DNA from: Psychrobacillus sp042885655
GTDB taxonomy: Bacteria; Bacillota; Bacilli; Bacillales_A; Planococcaceae
Direction: 5' to 3'
Length of the DNA: 64,000 nucleotides
Assembly: GCF_042885655.1 (NCBI RefSeq)
Contig: NZ_JBHVRO010000002.1
Coordinates: 186,001-250,000 of the forward strand
Shown here: one piece after another, positions 26,353-33,818 of the stretch
How positions within the stretch are numbered: the stretch's first letter is position 1
Layout of the letters: each line of letters begins with the position of its first letter
Program-made: the position numbers and the translations under genes
The notes under the pieces: generated by a model
The model's input: the letters and a program-made list of their open reading frames with translations, nothing else
Told to the model about the DNA's origin: nothing
Databases searched by the model: none

Positions 26353-26570
26353 TGAAGCGGAGGCGGCGACTTCTGCGGGAATAGCAGATGTTTTCTGCAC
26401 CGAAAGCGAAGCGGCAGGTGCATGAGAAGAAGGCCCCGCAGGAACGTAGAAGAGGGGAGGAAGGCTAAAGGCGCCTCTTCCGAGAGGCAACGCCTTCATG
26501 ACCAACATCCTGTTGGCCTAGGAGACTGAAGCCAGGCTCGCGAAAAGCGTGCGCCATAGCGAAAATCAAC
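26353..26570 (+). repeat. GC-rich repeat, family B, with a 75-bp internal insertion
   Basis: It opens GAAGCGGAGGCGGCGACTTC and includes GCGGGAATAGCAGATG and a GAAAGCGAAGCGGCAGGTGC segment, then CCCCGCAGGAACG. It ends with CGCGAAAAGCGTGCGCC and ATCAACGA. Relative to 56508-56665 it carries extra sequence around 26460-26530. Confidence 0.65.
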
Positions 26571-26626
26571 GATATTTCTACGTTACTCTTATTAACAGGA
26601 CCGGGCGTAGTTTTACTCGGTTTTTC

Positions 26627-26995
26627 TTATTTGTTTTTTCTCAGGATAAAAAGAACGCCTTCTATTATAAGACCAATGACTAATCCAAATGAAGTATATA
26701 TAAACAAGGATAGTATCCCAACTAAGTCTCCCCATCCTTCATTACCGGAAATAAAGGAGCGGAAAAGTTCAATAAACCCAAGGAGTAATCCAGCTGTAAA
26801 AATATAATAGGCTATTTTTAGTTTATAAAATAAAAAAGCACCTGCAATTGTGCCAACTAAAACAGAAATGATAGCAAATGCAATGAAATTTCTAATGACT
26901 AAATCTTGACCCAGTACATATTTAACACCAAGAATTAGTAGGAATAATGATATAATAATAGTGATTCCTGCAACTTTTCCATAATTTCTCTCCAA
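26627..26995 (-). CDS. Hypothetical membrane protein with four hydrophobic segments
   Basis: This 122-residue protein is mostly hydrophobic, with helices near residues 8-28, 35-55, 62-80 and 93-117, and a basic C-terminus (LRKNK). I do not recognise a family. The TTG start at 26995 has only a weak AGTAGG site; an ATG nearby is out of frame. The gene ends at the hairpin of the repeat block. Confidence 0.55.
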   Translation of the reverse strand: MERNYGKVAGITIIISLFLLILGVKYVLGQDLVIRNFIAFAIISVLVGTIAGAFLFYKLKIAYYIFTAGLLLGFIELFRSFISGNEGWGDLVGILSLFIYTSFGLVIGLIIEGVLFILRKNK

Positions 26996-27077
26996 AATAA
27001 TCGCCTACTTTCTTATACTTATCATAAAGGATATGAAGCGATATTCCAATATAGTAAACTTCAAAGGAGATACTACA

Positions 27078-27521
27078 ATGACAGAGCATTATTTTCATTT
27101 AAAAGCAAACTGGCCAGGAACTCGCAATGATACAGGAGAGATTCAAGCTGAAAATTTGTATACCAAGGTGTCGATTCCAAAGGAAATGGATGGGCCGGGA
27201 ATAGGTACAAATCCCGACGAGATGCTCCTGGGTGCAGCTGCTACTTGTTATATTATTACGCTTGCTGCGATGATGGAAAGAAGTAATATTTTAAAAGATC
27301 AACTATATATGGACTCTACTGCAATTGTTGATGTGACAGGTGGAGTATTTACTTATAAAAAAATCATCCATCGGCCAACAATTGAATTGACTAATAGTAA
27401 AGACATGGCTTTAATGGATAAATTGGTTATAAAAGCAGAGCAAACATGTATGATTAGTAAAGCGTTAAGAGGTAACGTAGAAATTGAGCTTGAACCCATT
27501 ATATTGTTAGCGAATGAATAG
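27078..27521 (+). CDS. OsmC-family peroxide-reducing protein
   Basis: This 147-residue protein has the two conserved reactive cysteines of OsmC/Ohr: Cys57 in GAAATCYIITLA and Cys124 in AEQTCMISKAL. It belongs to the OsmC subgroup that detoxifies organic hydroperoxides through a thiol cycle in the cytosol. ATG 27078 follows AAAGGAGA and is preferred to the in-frame ATG at 27033. It appears monocistronic. Confidence 0.82.
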   Translation: MTEHYFHLKANWPGTRNDTGEIQAENLYTKVSIPKEMDGPGIGTNPDEMLLGAAATCYIITLAAMMERSNILKDQLYMDSTAIVDVTGGVFTYKKIIHRPTIELTNSKDMALMDKLVIKAEQTCMISKALRGNVEIELEPIILLANE

Positions 27522-27587
27522 TTTCTACTAATTACTATTTATTGTATACTTAAAATATTCAAATACTTATGGAGTGAGGACACTACT

Positions 27588-27818
27588 ATGACTGGTACGA
27601 TCGCAGTTATTCTTATTTTTTCAGTCCCGATTATTAGGGTAATAACCAAACATTTTGAGAACAAAGAGGTAATGAAAGGAGAAAGAGTGAAAACCGAACT
27701 AGAACTTGAGAAGTTAAAATACGACAATTTCGTTATTGAAACGGAAAAAATGAAACTCCAACTAGAACAAATGAGATTAGAATCACCATCTCAAGAAATT
27801 AGTAACTTATTGAAATAA
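27588..27818 (+). CDS. Small membrane-anchored coiled-coil protein
   Basis: This 76-residue protein has one N-terminal membrane segment (residues about 3-19) followed by a charged heptad-like helix (VKTELELEKLKYDNFVIETEK, continuing to LEQMRLE). It resembles PspB/PspC-like or phage-shock-type small anchored proteins only in layout. Function unknown. A GGAG site precedes the ATG, and a GC-rich hairpin follows. Confidence 0.55.
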   Translation: MTGTIAVILIFSVPIIRVITKHFENKEVMKGERVKTELELEKLKYDNFVIETEKMKLQLEQMRLESPSQEISNLLK

Positions 27819-27820
27819 CA

Positions 27821-27846
27821 AAACCGCCCAAGAAATTGGGCGGTTA
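27821..27846. terminator. GC-rich hairpin, probable terminator
   Basis: AACCGCCCAA (27822-27831) pairs perfectly with TTGGGCGGTT (27836-27845). The following T-run is weak on the plus strand. Confidence 0.55.
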
Positions 27847-27946
27847 TGTGTTTATAAAACATTGTTAAAAACACAATGCATATCTAAGATTGGCCAAAAT
27901 ACTTTTAGATGATTTAGTTGAAACTAAAGGAAAAGGATGAGAAAAA

Positions 27947-29473
27947 ATGAGGGCATTATGGACTGATGGTAATATTTTCACAATGGAATCAGCTGGAGAC
28001 AAAGTAGAAGCAATATTAGTAGAGGATGGAAAAGTCATTCAAACGGGCTCTAAAGAAGCGTTATTGCCATTTGCAGATAAAGTAAATTCTTTAAATGGCT
28101 CATCTATGTATCCAGGTTTTGTTGATAGTCATATTCATCTCATTGGTCATGGTGAAAAGTTAGCATATCTTGATTTATCAACGATTTATTCCATTAAAGA
28201 GATAGTGGATCAAGTTGAAGCTCGAGTGATAAAAGGGGAATGGTTCGTTGCCGAAGGGTGGAATGATAATAAACTAATTGAGGAAAGACCAATTACTAAT
28301 TTAGATTTAGATCATTTAAAAGAAACACCTATTGTTTTAAAAAGAGTATGTAGACATGTACTAGTAGCGAATTCTAAAGCAATCGAGCTTGCTGGAATAA
28401 CGAAAGAAACTCCTAATCCAATAGGAGGAGTTATTGGAAAAGACAATGAAGGGAATTTGAATGGATTATTTTATGATGAGGCACAACGGTTAATTACTAG
28501 TAAAATACCTGCTGTAACTACAGAGTATTTAGTAGAAGTTATTAAGAAGAGTGTTGCGGATTTACAATCGAAGGGATTAACTGGTGTTCATACGGAAGAT
28601 ATGGCATACTACGGAGCGTATACAGTACCTTTACAAGCTTATCGCGAGGTTATTGGTCAAAACTTCCGTACTCATTTATTAAGACATCATGAAGCATTTG
28701 AGAAGATGCAGGGGGAGGAACCGACTGACTTTATTGAATTTGGTGCAATGAAAATATTTGTTGATGGATCCTTAGGGGGGCGAACTGCCCTATTATCGGA
28801 GGACTATTCAGATGATATAGGAAATAAAGGTGTTTCTGTTCATGAACCTGATAAATTAGAACGATTAGTACAAATAGCTAGAAAATATAATGAAACAATT
28901 GCCGTACATGTAATTGGAGATAAAGCCACTGAAATTATTATTAGCTTAATAGAGAAGTATCCTGTACCAGCAGGGAAAAAAGATAGATTAATTCATGTGA
29001 ATGTTCTACGAAAAGATTTAGTGGCAAGAATGGCGAAATTACCAGTGGTACTTGATCTCCAACCAATTTTTGTACCTTCGGATTTTCCTTGGGTAATTGA
29101 AAGACTAGGAAAAGATCGATTAAAATGGGCGTATGCATGGAAAACTTTATTAGATTACGGTTTTGATTGCTCAGGAGGCTCAGATTCTCCGATAGAACTG
29201 GCGGACCCTCTTGTAGGAATGGATGCAGCAGTAAATAATAGATTTTTACCTGAACAATCTCTAACAGTATTCGAAGCGATATCTTTATTTACATCTGGGA
29301 GTGCAAAAGCAATCGGAAAAGAAAAAGAGCGTGGAAAAATTGCTCAAGGTTTTGATGCGGATTTCACAGTAGTTGATAGAGAGTTAAATGAAACTAGTCT
29401 TTTAAAAGCGAATGTAGTAGGAACGATTGTTGCTGGTAAAACAGTTTATGAGAATAAAAATTTTAGAGAATAG
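27947..29473 (+). CDS. Amidohydrolase of the YtcJ type
   Basis: This 508-residue metal-dependent hydrolase has the composite-domain opening (LWTDGNIFTM, AILVEDGKVIQTG), the metal motif HIH (62-64), a VDGSLGGRTA segment, downstream His residues in AVHVIGD and HVNVL, and GGSDSPIE with a metal Asp. This is the YtcJ/NfdA/AepA group of amidohydrolase-3 enzymes, often N-acyl or formamide hydrolases; the substrate is unknown. AAAGGATGAG precedes the ATG. Confidence 0.82.
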   Translation: MRALWTDGNIFTMESAGDKVEAILVEDGKVIQTGSKEALLPFADKVNSLNGSSMYPGFVDSHIHLIGHGEKLAYLDLSTIYSIKEIVDQVEARVIKGEWFVAEGWNDNKLIEERPITNLDLDHLKETPIVLKRVCRHVLVANSKAIELAGITKETPNPIGGVIGKDNEGNLNGLFYDEAQRLITSKIPAVTTEYLVEVIKKSVADLQSKGLTGVHTEDMAYYGAYTVPLQAYREVIGQNFRTHLLRHHEAFEKMQGEEPTDFIEFGAMKIFVDGSLGGRTALLSEDYSDDIGNKGVSVHEPDKLERLVQIARKYNETIAVHVIGDKATEIIISLIEKYPVPAGKKDRLIHVNVLRKDLVARMAKLPVVLDLQPIFVPSDFPWVIERLGKDRLKWAYAWKTLLDYGFDCSGGSDSPIELADPLVGMDAAVNNRFLPEQSLTVFEAISLFTSGSAKAIGKEKERGKIAQGFDADFTVVDRELNETSLLKANVVGTIVAGKTVYENKNFRE

Positions 29474-29525
29474 TGAAACGAATGATAATATAATACGTAT
29501 AAAGTATTAACTTATGGAGAGGAGT

Positions 29526-29843
29526 ATGACACAAATGGAAAACACAGGTTTAAAGGTATTACTACATGCAAGCACATGGTTTGCCCCTTTTTTGGTACCA
29601 TTTATTTTATATTTGGTTGTAGACGACGAAGAAATTAAAAAGCTTTCAATTCAAGCTGTTCTATTCCAATTGGTAATAGGTGCTTTGATTTTTATATCTG
29701 CGCTATTAATAATTTTCTTAATCGGTATCCCTATGATAATTATTTTTGGTATAATGGCATTTGTTGTTCCGATTATAGGAATAGTTAAAGCGATTACTGG
29801 AAGCACATTTAATTATCCAATTGTAGGTTCTTGGGTAAGATAA
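29526..29843 (+). CDS. DUF4870-type small membrane protein
   Basis: About 105 residues, with an N-terminal LKVLLHASTWFAPFLVPFI pattern, an acidic loop (VDDEEIKKLSIQAVLFQ) and three membrane segments, as in DUF4870 (Tic20-like) proteins. Starts are crowded: ATG at 29514, 29526 and 29535, with AGGAG at 29520-29524. Spacing to 29535 (10 nt) is the most natural, so the first three residues are uncertain. Function unknown. Confidence 0.65.
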   Translation: MTQMENTGLKVLLHASTWFAPFLVPFILYLVVDDEEIKKLSIQAVLFQLVIGALIFISALLIIFLIGIPMIIIFGIMAFVVPIIGIVKAITGSTFNYPIVGSWVR

Positions 29844-29856
29844 AAGGGGAATTTTT

Positions 29857-30678
29857 ATGGCTACAAAAATCGGTATTGATGCAGGTGGAACGTTAACGAA
29901 AATAGCTTATTGGGATGAAAAAAAGCAATTACATTTACTAAACTTTCTTTCGTCTAACTTTAAAGCGGTAAAGGATTGGATTGAGTCTAATCATTCGTTA
30001 GCGTCCATTTGCCTTACTGGTGGTCGTGCGGAGCAGTTAAAGAAATATCTGCTTTCGCAAAATGATATTCCATATATAGTGGAATTTGACGCTACAATGG
30101 CTGGTGTCATGTATCAACTAAAACAAGAAAATATACATTGCGAAAAAGCTATTATCGCAAATATTGGTACAGGGACGTCTATTCATCTGATGAATGGAGA
30201 ATCCCATCGCCGACTTGGTGGAACTGGAATTGGCGGTGGAACATTAATTGGCTTGGGACAAGTATTAACGGGCATAACCAGTTATGAAGAAATGATAAAT
30301 CTTTCGAAATCAGGAAGCAGAGAGTTCATAGACATCTTGGTGAGTGATATTTATGAAAGTAATAAACTACCGTTAAATGGGTCACTTACTGCCAGTAATT
30401 TTGGTGGGGTTGCTTTAAAATCAACTGAAAATAAAAGTCATGCAGATTACTTATCCGGTTTACAAGGTATTATTGGTGAAGTTGTCGCTTCTTTATGTAT
30501 CCAAGCAGCTGATGCCCATAACGTGAATCGTGTTATTTATATTGGTTCCACATTAGAAAATAATGATTTACTAAAGAAAATTATCCAAAGTTATACGAAT
30601 TTAAAAGAAAAAGAACCCATCTTTCTAGAAAAACATGGGTATAGTGGAGCAATTGGTGCATTATTGGAAAGTATTTAA
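29857..30678 (+). CDS. coaW: Type II pantothenate kinase
   Basis: This 273-residue enzyme has the ASKHA fold: phosphate-1 loop IGIDAGGTLTK at the N-terminus, the ANIGTGTSIH phosphate-2 loop, GGTGIGGGTLIGLG in the middle and an adenosine-site G-S-T-L-E-N motif. These are the signatures of type II PanK (CoaW), known from Staphylococcus and some Bacillus, which starts coenzyme A synthesis and typically resists CoA feedback. It follows the DUF4870 gene by 13 bp. Confidence 0.88.
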   Translation: MATKIGIDAGGTLTKIAYWDEKKQLHLLNFLSSNFKAVKDWIESNHSLASICLTGGRAEQLKKYLLSQNDIPYIVEFDATMAGVMYQLKQENIHCEKAIIANIGTGTSIHLMNGESHRRLGGTGIGGGTLIGLGQVLTGITSYEEMINLSKSGSREFIDILVSDIYESNKLPLNGSLTASNFGGVALKSTENKSHADYLSGLQGIIGEVVASLCIQAADAHNVNRVIYIGSTLENNDLLKKIIQSYTNLKEKEPIFLEKHGYSGAIGALLESI

Positions 30679-30696
30679 ATTGTTTAAGTAAAACTG

Positions 30697-30725
30697 TTGC
30701 ATTAATAATAAATGCATGCTATATT
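30697..30725 (+). promoter_or_regulatory. Promoter of the first cold-shock gene
   Basis: TTGCAT (30697-30702) and TATATT (30720-30725) are 17 bp apart. Transcription from here would give a 5' UTR of about 105-110 nt with hairpins at 30764-30787 and 30808-30825, a typical csp arrangement. Confidence 0.6.
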
Positions 30726-30763
30726 TAAAGAGGATTATTTTTGTTCGGTTAGTTAGTAGGTGG

Positions 30764-30832
30764 CAACACTTTTACTTAACAGTGTTGAGCAAGGATAGTA
30801 ACACAATGTATGCATAATCGCATACGAGGAGG
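30764..30832 (+). ncRNA. Structured 5' UTR of csp, candidate cold-responsive leader
   Basis: Two hairpins are visible: CAACACT with AGTGTTG (30764-30787), and GTATGC with GCATAC (30808-30825), the latter abutting the ribosome binding site GAGGAGG (30826-30832). Cold-shock mRNAs often carry such temperature-sensitive leaders. A switch is inferred, not shown. Confidence 0.4.
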
Positions 30833-30840
30833 AAATACAC

Positions 30841-31041
30841 ATGGAACAAGGTAAAGTAAAATGGTTTAACTCAGAAAAAGGATTCGGATTTATCGAGCGC
30901 GAAGGCGGAGACGACGTATTCGTTCATTTCTCAGCTATTCAAAGCGAAGGTTTCAAATCTCTTGACGAAGGTCAAGAAGTAACTTTTGAAATCGAGCAAG
31001 GCCAACGTGGTCTTCAAGCTACTAACGTAGTTAAAGCTTAA
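30841..31041 (+). CDS. Cold-shock protein (CspB type)
   Basis: This 66-residue single cold-shock domain has RNP1 KGFGFIE and RNP2 VFVHFSAI. It is an RNA chaperone that binds single-stranded nucleic acid at low temperature. Length is exactly typical. A second, slightly different copy is on the minus strand at 32420-32623. A strong terminator follows. Confidence 0.93.
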   Translation: MEQGKVKWFNSEKGFGFIEREGGDDVFVHFSAIQSEGFKSLDEGQEVTFEIEQGQRGLQATNVVKA

Positions 31042-31060
31042 TTTTAAACCTAAACTTTAA

Positions 31061-31089
31061 CAGACTCTCATTAGAGAGTCTGTTTTTTT
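31061..31089 (+). terminator. Terminator of the cold-shock gene
   Basis: CAGACTCTC (31061-31069) pairs with GAGAGTCTG (31074-31082), followed by seven T. Confidence 0.85.
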
Positions 31090-31148
31090 GTGTTATGATA
31101 TGTTATATCATTCGCTAGAGTGGTGATTATATTTAAGGGGTTGAAAAA

Positions 31149-31625
31149 ATGAAGAAGTGGAGAAAAGAAATACTCATACATGCACCAATTGAATACGTTT
31201 GGCCATTTTTTTATGGTAGTTTAGAAAAAAAGAAAATAATTTTTCCGAAAGTAATTAATGAAGAATTTATCCATCAAACAGAACAGGTAGTTGGCTCTAT
31301 TATTAAACAATCGTATCAAATTGGTTCAATAACGGAACATTACGAAATCACAATAAGAAAATACACTAATGAACAAAATTACAAAAAGTTCCAAGAGAAT
31401 TTTCTGTTGAACAATCGTTTTCGTATGACAATTGATTATGAACTAGAAAGTAAGAATGATACTACTACAAAATTTATATATACATCGTTAAATAAACCTA
31501 AGAATCCTTTATTATCCATCTTTCAATTGTTCGGTAGCGACGAGGTAGTACAAAGTTTTATGGAACGTACAAAAGATTCGATTGAAGCAGCATATAAAGA
31601 AGAATTTCAAATTGACGCTCTTTGA
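31149..31625 (+). CDS. SRPBCC-like protein
   Basis: This 158-residue protein opens WRKEILIHAPIEYVWPFFYG, the first strand and helix pattern of SRPBCC/START-like ligand-binding folds, and ends with a long amphipathic helix (VVQSFMERTKDSIEAAY). No catalytic motif is visible; the ligand is unknown. It converges on the RNase H-like gene with a shared terminator. Confidence 0.6.
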   Translation: MKKWRKEILIHAPIEYVWPFFYGSLEKKKIIFPKVINEEFIHQTEQVVGSIIKQSYQIGSITEHYEITIRKYTNEQNYKKFQENFLLNNRFRMTIDYELESKNDTTTKFIYTSLNKPKNPLLSIFQLFGSDEVVQSFMERTKDSIEAAYKEEFQIDAL

Positions 31626-31662
31626 ATGGGTGAAATTGTCCAGACAATTAGACGATTTATAT

Positions 31663-31697
31663 AAAAAAAACTGCCTTTGGTTTAAGGTAGTTTTTTT
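31663..31697. terminator. Shared terminator between convergent genes
   Basis: ACTGCCTT (31670-31677) pairs with AAGGTAGT (31684-31691) with one G-U pair. Eight A precede and seven T follow, so it works both ways. Confidence 0.7.
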
Positions 31698-32074
31698 AGT
31701 ACAGCTTCTCTTGCTAATGCGTGGGCTGCTTTATTTTGATCGTCTGGAATCCATTTTATAAAAAAGAAGTCAAATGTATCGCTTATCTTTAATATTTTTT
31801 CTAAAATAGCAGCAAATTCAGTATTTTTTGCATATCTTTTTTCAACTGCAGCACACACTATTTGTGAATCAGTCCTTGCAGAAACAATTGATGTTGTTAA
31901 TTTTTGCGCTTCTTCTAAACCTTTTAGAAGTGCTAAAAATTCTGTAGTGTGATTATCATAAATTCCTATATATTCGCTTATTTTAATGTGCTGTCCTTCG
32001 CCTTTAATAAATACTCCTATACCACTTGGACCTGGATTTCCTGTTGTTGAACCATCAATATACACTTCAAGCAT
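31682..32074 (-). CDS. RNase HI-like protein with one active-site substitution
   Basis: This 130-residue protein has the RNase H core: Asp7 in YIDGSTTGNPGPSG, Glu45 in TTEFLALLKGL and Asp69 in ARTDSQ. The family then expects Asp in N-x-x-A-D-x-L-A; here the stretch is NKAAHALA, so the fourth acid is His118. It resembles the short YpdQ/RVT_3-type RNase H proteins of Bacillus, some of which are reported inactive. Cleavage of RNA-DNA hybrids is therefore uncertain. Confidence 0.75.
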   Translation of the reverse strand: MLEVYIDGSTTGNPGPSGIGVFIKGEGQHIKISEYIGIYDNHTTEFLALLKGLEEAQKLTTSIVSARTDSQIVCAAVEKRYAKNTEFAAILEKILKISDTFDFFFIKWIPDDQNKAAHALAREAVLKKLP

Positions 32075-32198
32075 TATGAACCACCTATTTATAATTTGTT
32101 TTCTTTCTCTAATTCTTAGTTTGAACTACAAATAGCACTCTTGCAAACAAAATACATGTAGTAGTAAAATCAAATTTATTATGGTGAGGAGATTTAAT

Positions 32199-32381
32199 TT
32201 GAAAAATATTCATTTGATTACTGAAATCGATCATTTATTAGATACCTATTGTGAGGCTTGTTTTATAAAAAGCCTTTTACGTAAAGAAAAAGGGAAGTCA
32301 GCAGCGCATAATTTCTGCATTTATTCTTGTACAGTTGGAGAGGATATTCGAGAAATTGGGGAAAAGCTTCACTCTAAATAA
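32199..32381 (+). CDS. Small zinc-finger protein
   Basis: From TTG 32199 the protein is 60 residues (IDHLLDTYCEACFIKSLLRK, later HNFCIYSCTVGEDI). CxxC plus His and CxxxC form a likely zinc site. It matches a small conserved Bacillales zinc-finger family of unknown role. AGGAG lies 7 nt before this TTG, while the in-frame ATG at 32181 would overlap the ribosome binding site; hence the choice. Confidence 0.65.
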   Translation: MKNIHLITEIDHLLDTYCEACFIKSLLRKEKGKSAAHNFCIYSCTVGEDIREIGEKLHSK

Positions 32382-32408
32382 AAAAGACCCACGACCTTTC
32401 GTCGCGGG
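32379..32408 (-). terminator. Terminator of the second cold-shock gene
   Basis: CCCACGAC (32388-32395) pairs with GTCGCGGG (32401-32408) with one wobble; on the minus strand a T-run follows. Confidence 0.7.
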
Positions 32409-32419
32409 AAGAACTATTC

Positions 32420-32623
32420 CTAACTATTTTTCAGTACGTTTGCAGCTTGAGGTCCGCGGTTACCTTCCACAATTTCAAAAGAAACTTCTTGTCCTTCTTC
32501 TAGTGCTCGGTACCCGTCTCCTTGAATACCGGTAAAATGGACGAATACATCTTCTCCATCATTGTATTCGATAAACCCATAGCCTTTTTCGTTATTAAAC
32601 CATTTTACTTTCCCCTGTTGCAT
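32420..32623 (-). CDS. Cold-shock protein (CspD-like)
   Basis: This 67-residue cold-shock domain protein has RNP1 KGYGFIE and RNP2 VFVHFTGI. It is the second paralogue in the window. GAGGGAGGAAC precedes the ATG. The role is the same class of RNA chaperone; the two copies may respond to different conditions. Confidence 0.92.
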   Translation of the reverse strand: MQQGKVKWFNNEKGYGFIEYNDGEDVFVHFTGIQGDGYRALEEGQEVSFEIVEGNRGPQAANVLKNS

Positions 32624-33182
32624 AAACGTTCCTCCCTCAATCCACTAAATATTCGGATAATGGATAGTTAAATCATACATTAAATGACAGTAATCGTCAA
32701 TAATGTGTCGAATATCATTTGCGTTTTCTGTTATCCCTAATAATGATTTTTCCTATCTAAGTATTCCCATAAATTTAAAAACAAAATCAATTTCTGTTTT
32801 TTTATAAAAAAGTAGTACTAATCAATTTAGGGAACTTAAAAAAAAACCTCAATTTTTATTTTTTCTAGTTTCTTGCTCATTTTTATTACCTATATAAGGA
32901 TTTAGTGCGGCGGCGAATATTATTTGCGACGAGCTTGCGCAGGAGCATGCGACTCCTGCGGGAATAGCGAGACAGACGAGACCCCGCACGAAGCGAAGCG
33001 AAGGAGGAGGCAAGTCGCTCGCGCGGAAAGCGAATGCCAGAGCGCTAAACCCGAGAAGTAGTTATTAATAATTTATTTGCAAATGAATGACACTTTTTCA
33101 GTCTTCTCTTATCAATTAGCGGTCTTTTTCTATGATATTGTATATAATGAAAAAGATGAATCCGTTTAAGGAGATAGATAGT
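32624..33182. other. Intergenic region with one GC-rich repeat
   Basis: The left half is A/T-rich upstream sequence of the minus-strand csp gene. A family B GC-rich repeat occupies about 32907-33050. The right end holds TATAAT (33143-33148) and AAGGAG (33168-33173) for the HD hydrolase gene. No other gene is seen. Confidence 0.55.
32907..33050 (+). repeat. GC-rich repeat, family B
   Basis: It contains GCGGCGAATATTATTTGCG, then CGACTCCTGCGGGAATAGCG, GAGACCCCGCACGAAGCG and a final CGCGCGGAAAGCGAATGCC. The GACTCCTGCGGGAA module is shared with copies at 26353, 45895, 56508 and, on the other strand, 60390. Confidence 0.65.
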
Positions 33183-33818
33183 ATGAATACAATAGAGCAT
33201 TGTGAACAATTGGTAATAGAAGTGTACAAGCATTTTGATGCAAGTCACGACTTTCAACATATAGAGAGAGTGAGAAAAAATGCATTAGAAATATTAGAAA
33301 CGGTGGAGAATGCTGATAAAGAAGTTGTGGAACTTGCTGTTCTACTTCATGATGTAAGTGATCCAAAATATGCTAAGGATCTAACAAAATCTGAACAAAA
33401 ACGTATAATCCAACTGTTGAAGCTACCTCAATCAAAAGTAAGTCATATAAACGAAGTGATAAAATCAGTGTCTTTTAATGGTGGAAATGAAGAAGTACCT
33501 AAAACAATCGAAGCAAAAATTGTTCGAGATGCAGACCGGCTTGACGCAATAGGAGCAGTTGGAATCGCTCGTACATTTGCTTATGGAGGAGCAAAAGGTA
33601 GAAAACTGTATGACGTGAGTGAAACTCCTCGTTCAAATATGACCGTGGAAGAGTATCGTTCAAAGGATACAGCATCTGTTACACATTTCTATGAAAAACT
33701 TTTACTACTTTCAAATGGTATGATGACCGAAAAGGGAAAAGCACTTGCAGAAGAAAGACATGCGTTTATGGAGCTCTTTTTACAAAACTTACGAGAAGAA
33801 ACTGGGGAATTAATATGA
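33183..33818 (+). CDS. HD-domain phosphohydrolase (YpgQ-like)
   Basis: This 211-residue HD protein has the metal ligands in order: His22/His26 region (SHDFQHIERV), His56-Asp57 (LLHDVSD) and a later Asp in IVRDADRLDAIG. This is the YedJ/YpgQ group, metal-dependent nucleotide pyrophosphohydrolases in B. subtilis. ATG 33183 with AAGGAG 9 nt ahead is preferred to an upstream ATG at 33132. The stop overlaps the ABC-F start (ATGA), and a CvfC/YpgR-like gene follows, echoing ypgQ-ypgR linkage in B. subtilis. Confidence 0.8.
   Translation: MNTIEHCEQLVIEVYKHFDASHDFQHIERVRKNALEILETVENADKEVVELAVLLHDVSDPKYAKDLTKSEQKRIIQLLKLPQSKVSHINEVIKSVSFNGGNEEVPKTIEAKIVRDADRLDAIGAVGIARTFAYGGAKGRKLYDVSETPRSNMTVEEYRSKDTASVTHFYEKLLLLSNGMMTEKGKALAEERHAFMELFLQNLREETGELI

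Larger units (their letters stand above)
25730..26626. other. Repeat-filled intergenic region of about 900 bp
   Basis: No credible gene. In order it holds a 3'-UTR-type segment starting at the efeU stop (AAATTGTATCTTCG), the palindrome at 25840-25866, a family C repeat (25893-25972), and a block at 25985-26626 that is collinear with 56175-56730. That block contains a family A repeat (26044-26170), a linker, a family B repeat (26353-26570) and a final hairpin (ACCGGGCGTAG and ACTCGGT). Open frames inside the GC-rich parts have no ribosome binding site. Confidence 0.65.

Noticed and set aside
26308..26508. Open frame across the GC-rich repeat (minus strand, 66 residues)
   Set aside because: It lies entirely in a repeat, has no ribosome binding site, and its composition simply follows the high G+C of the repeat.
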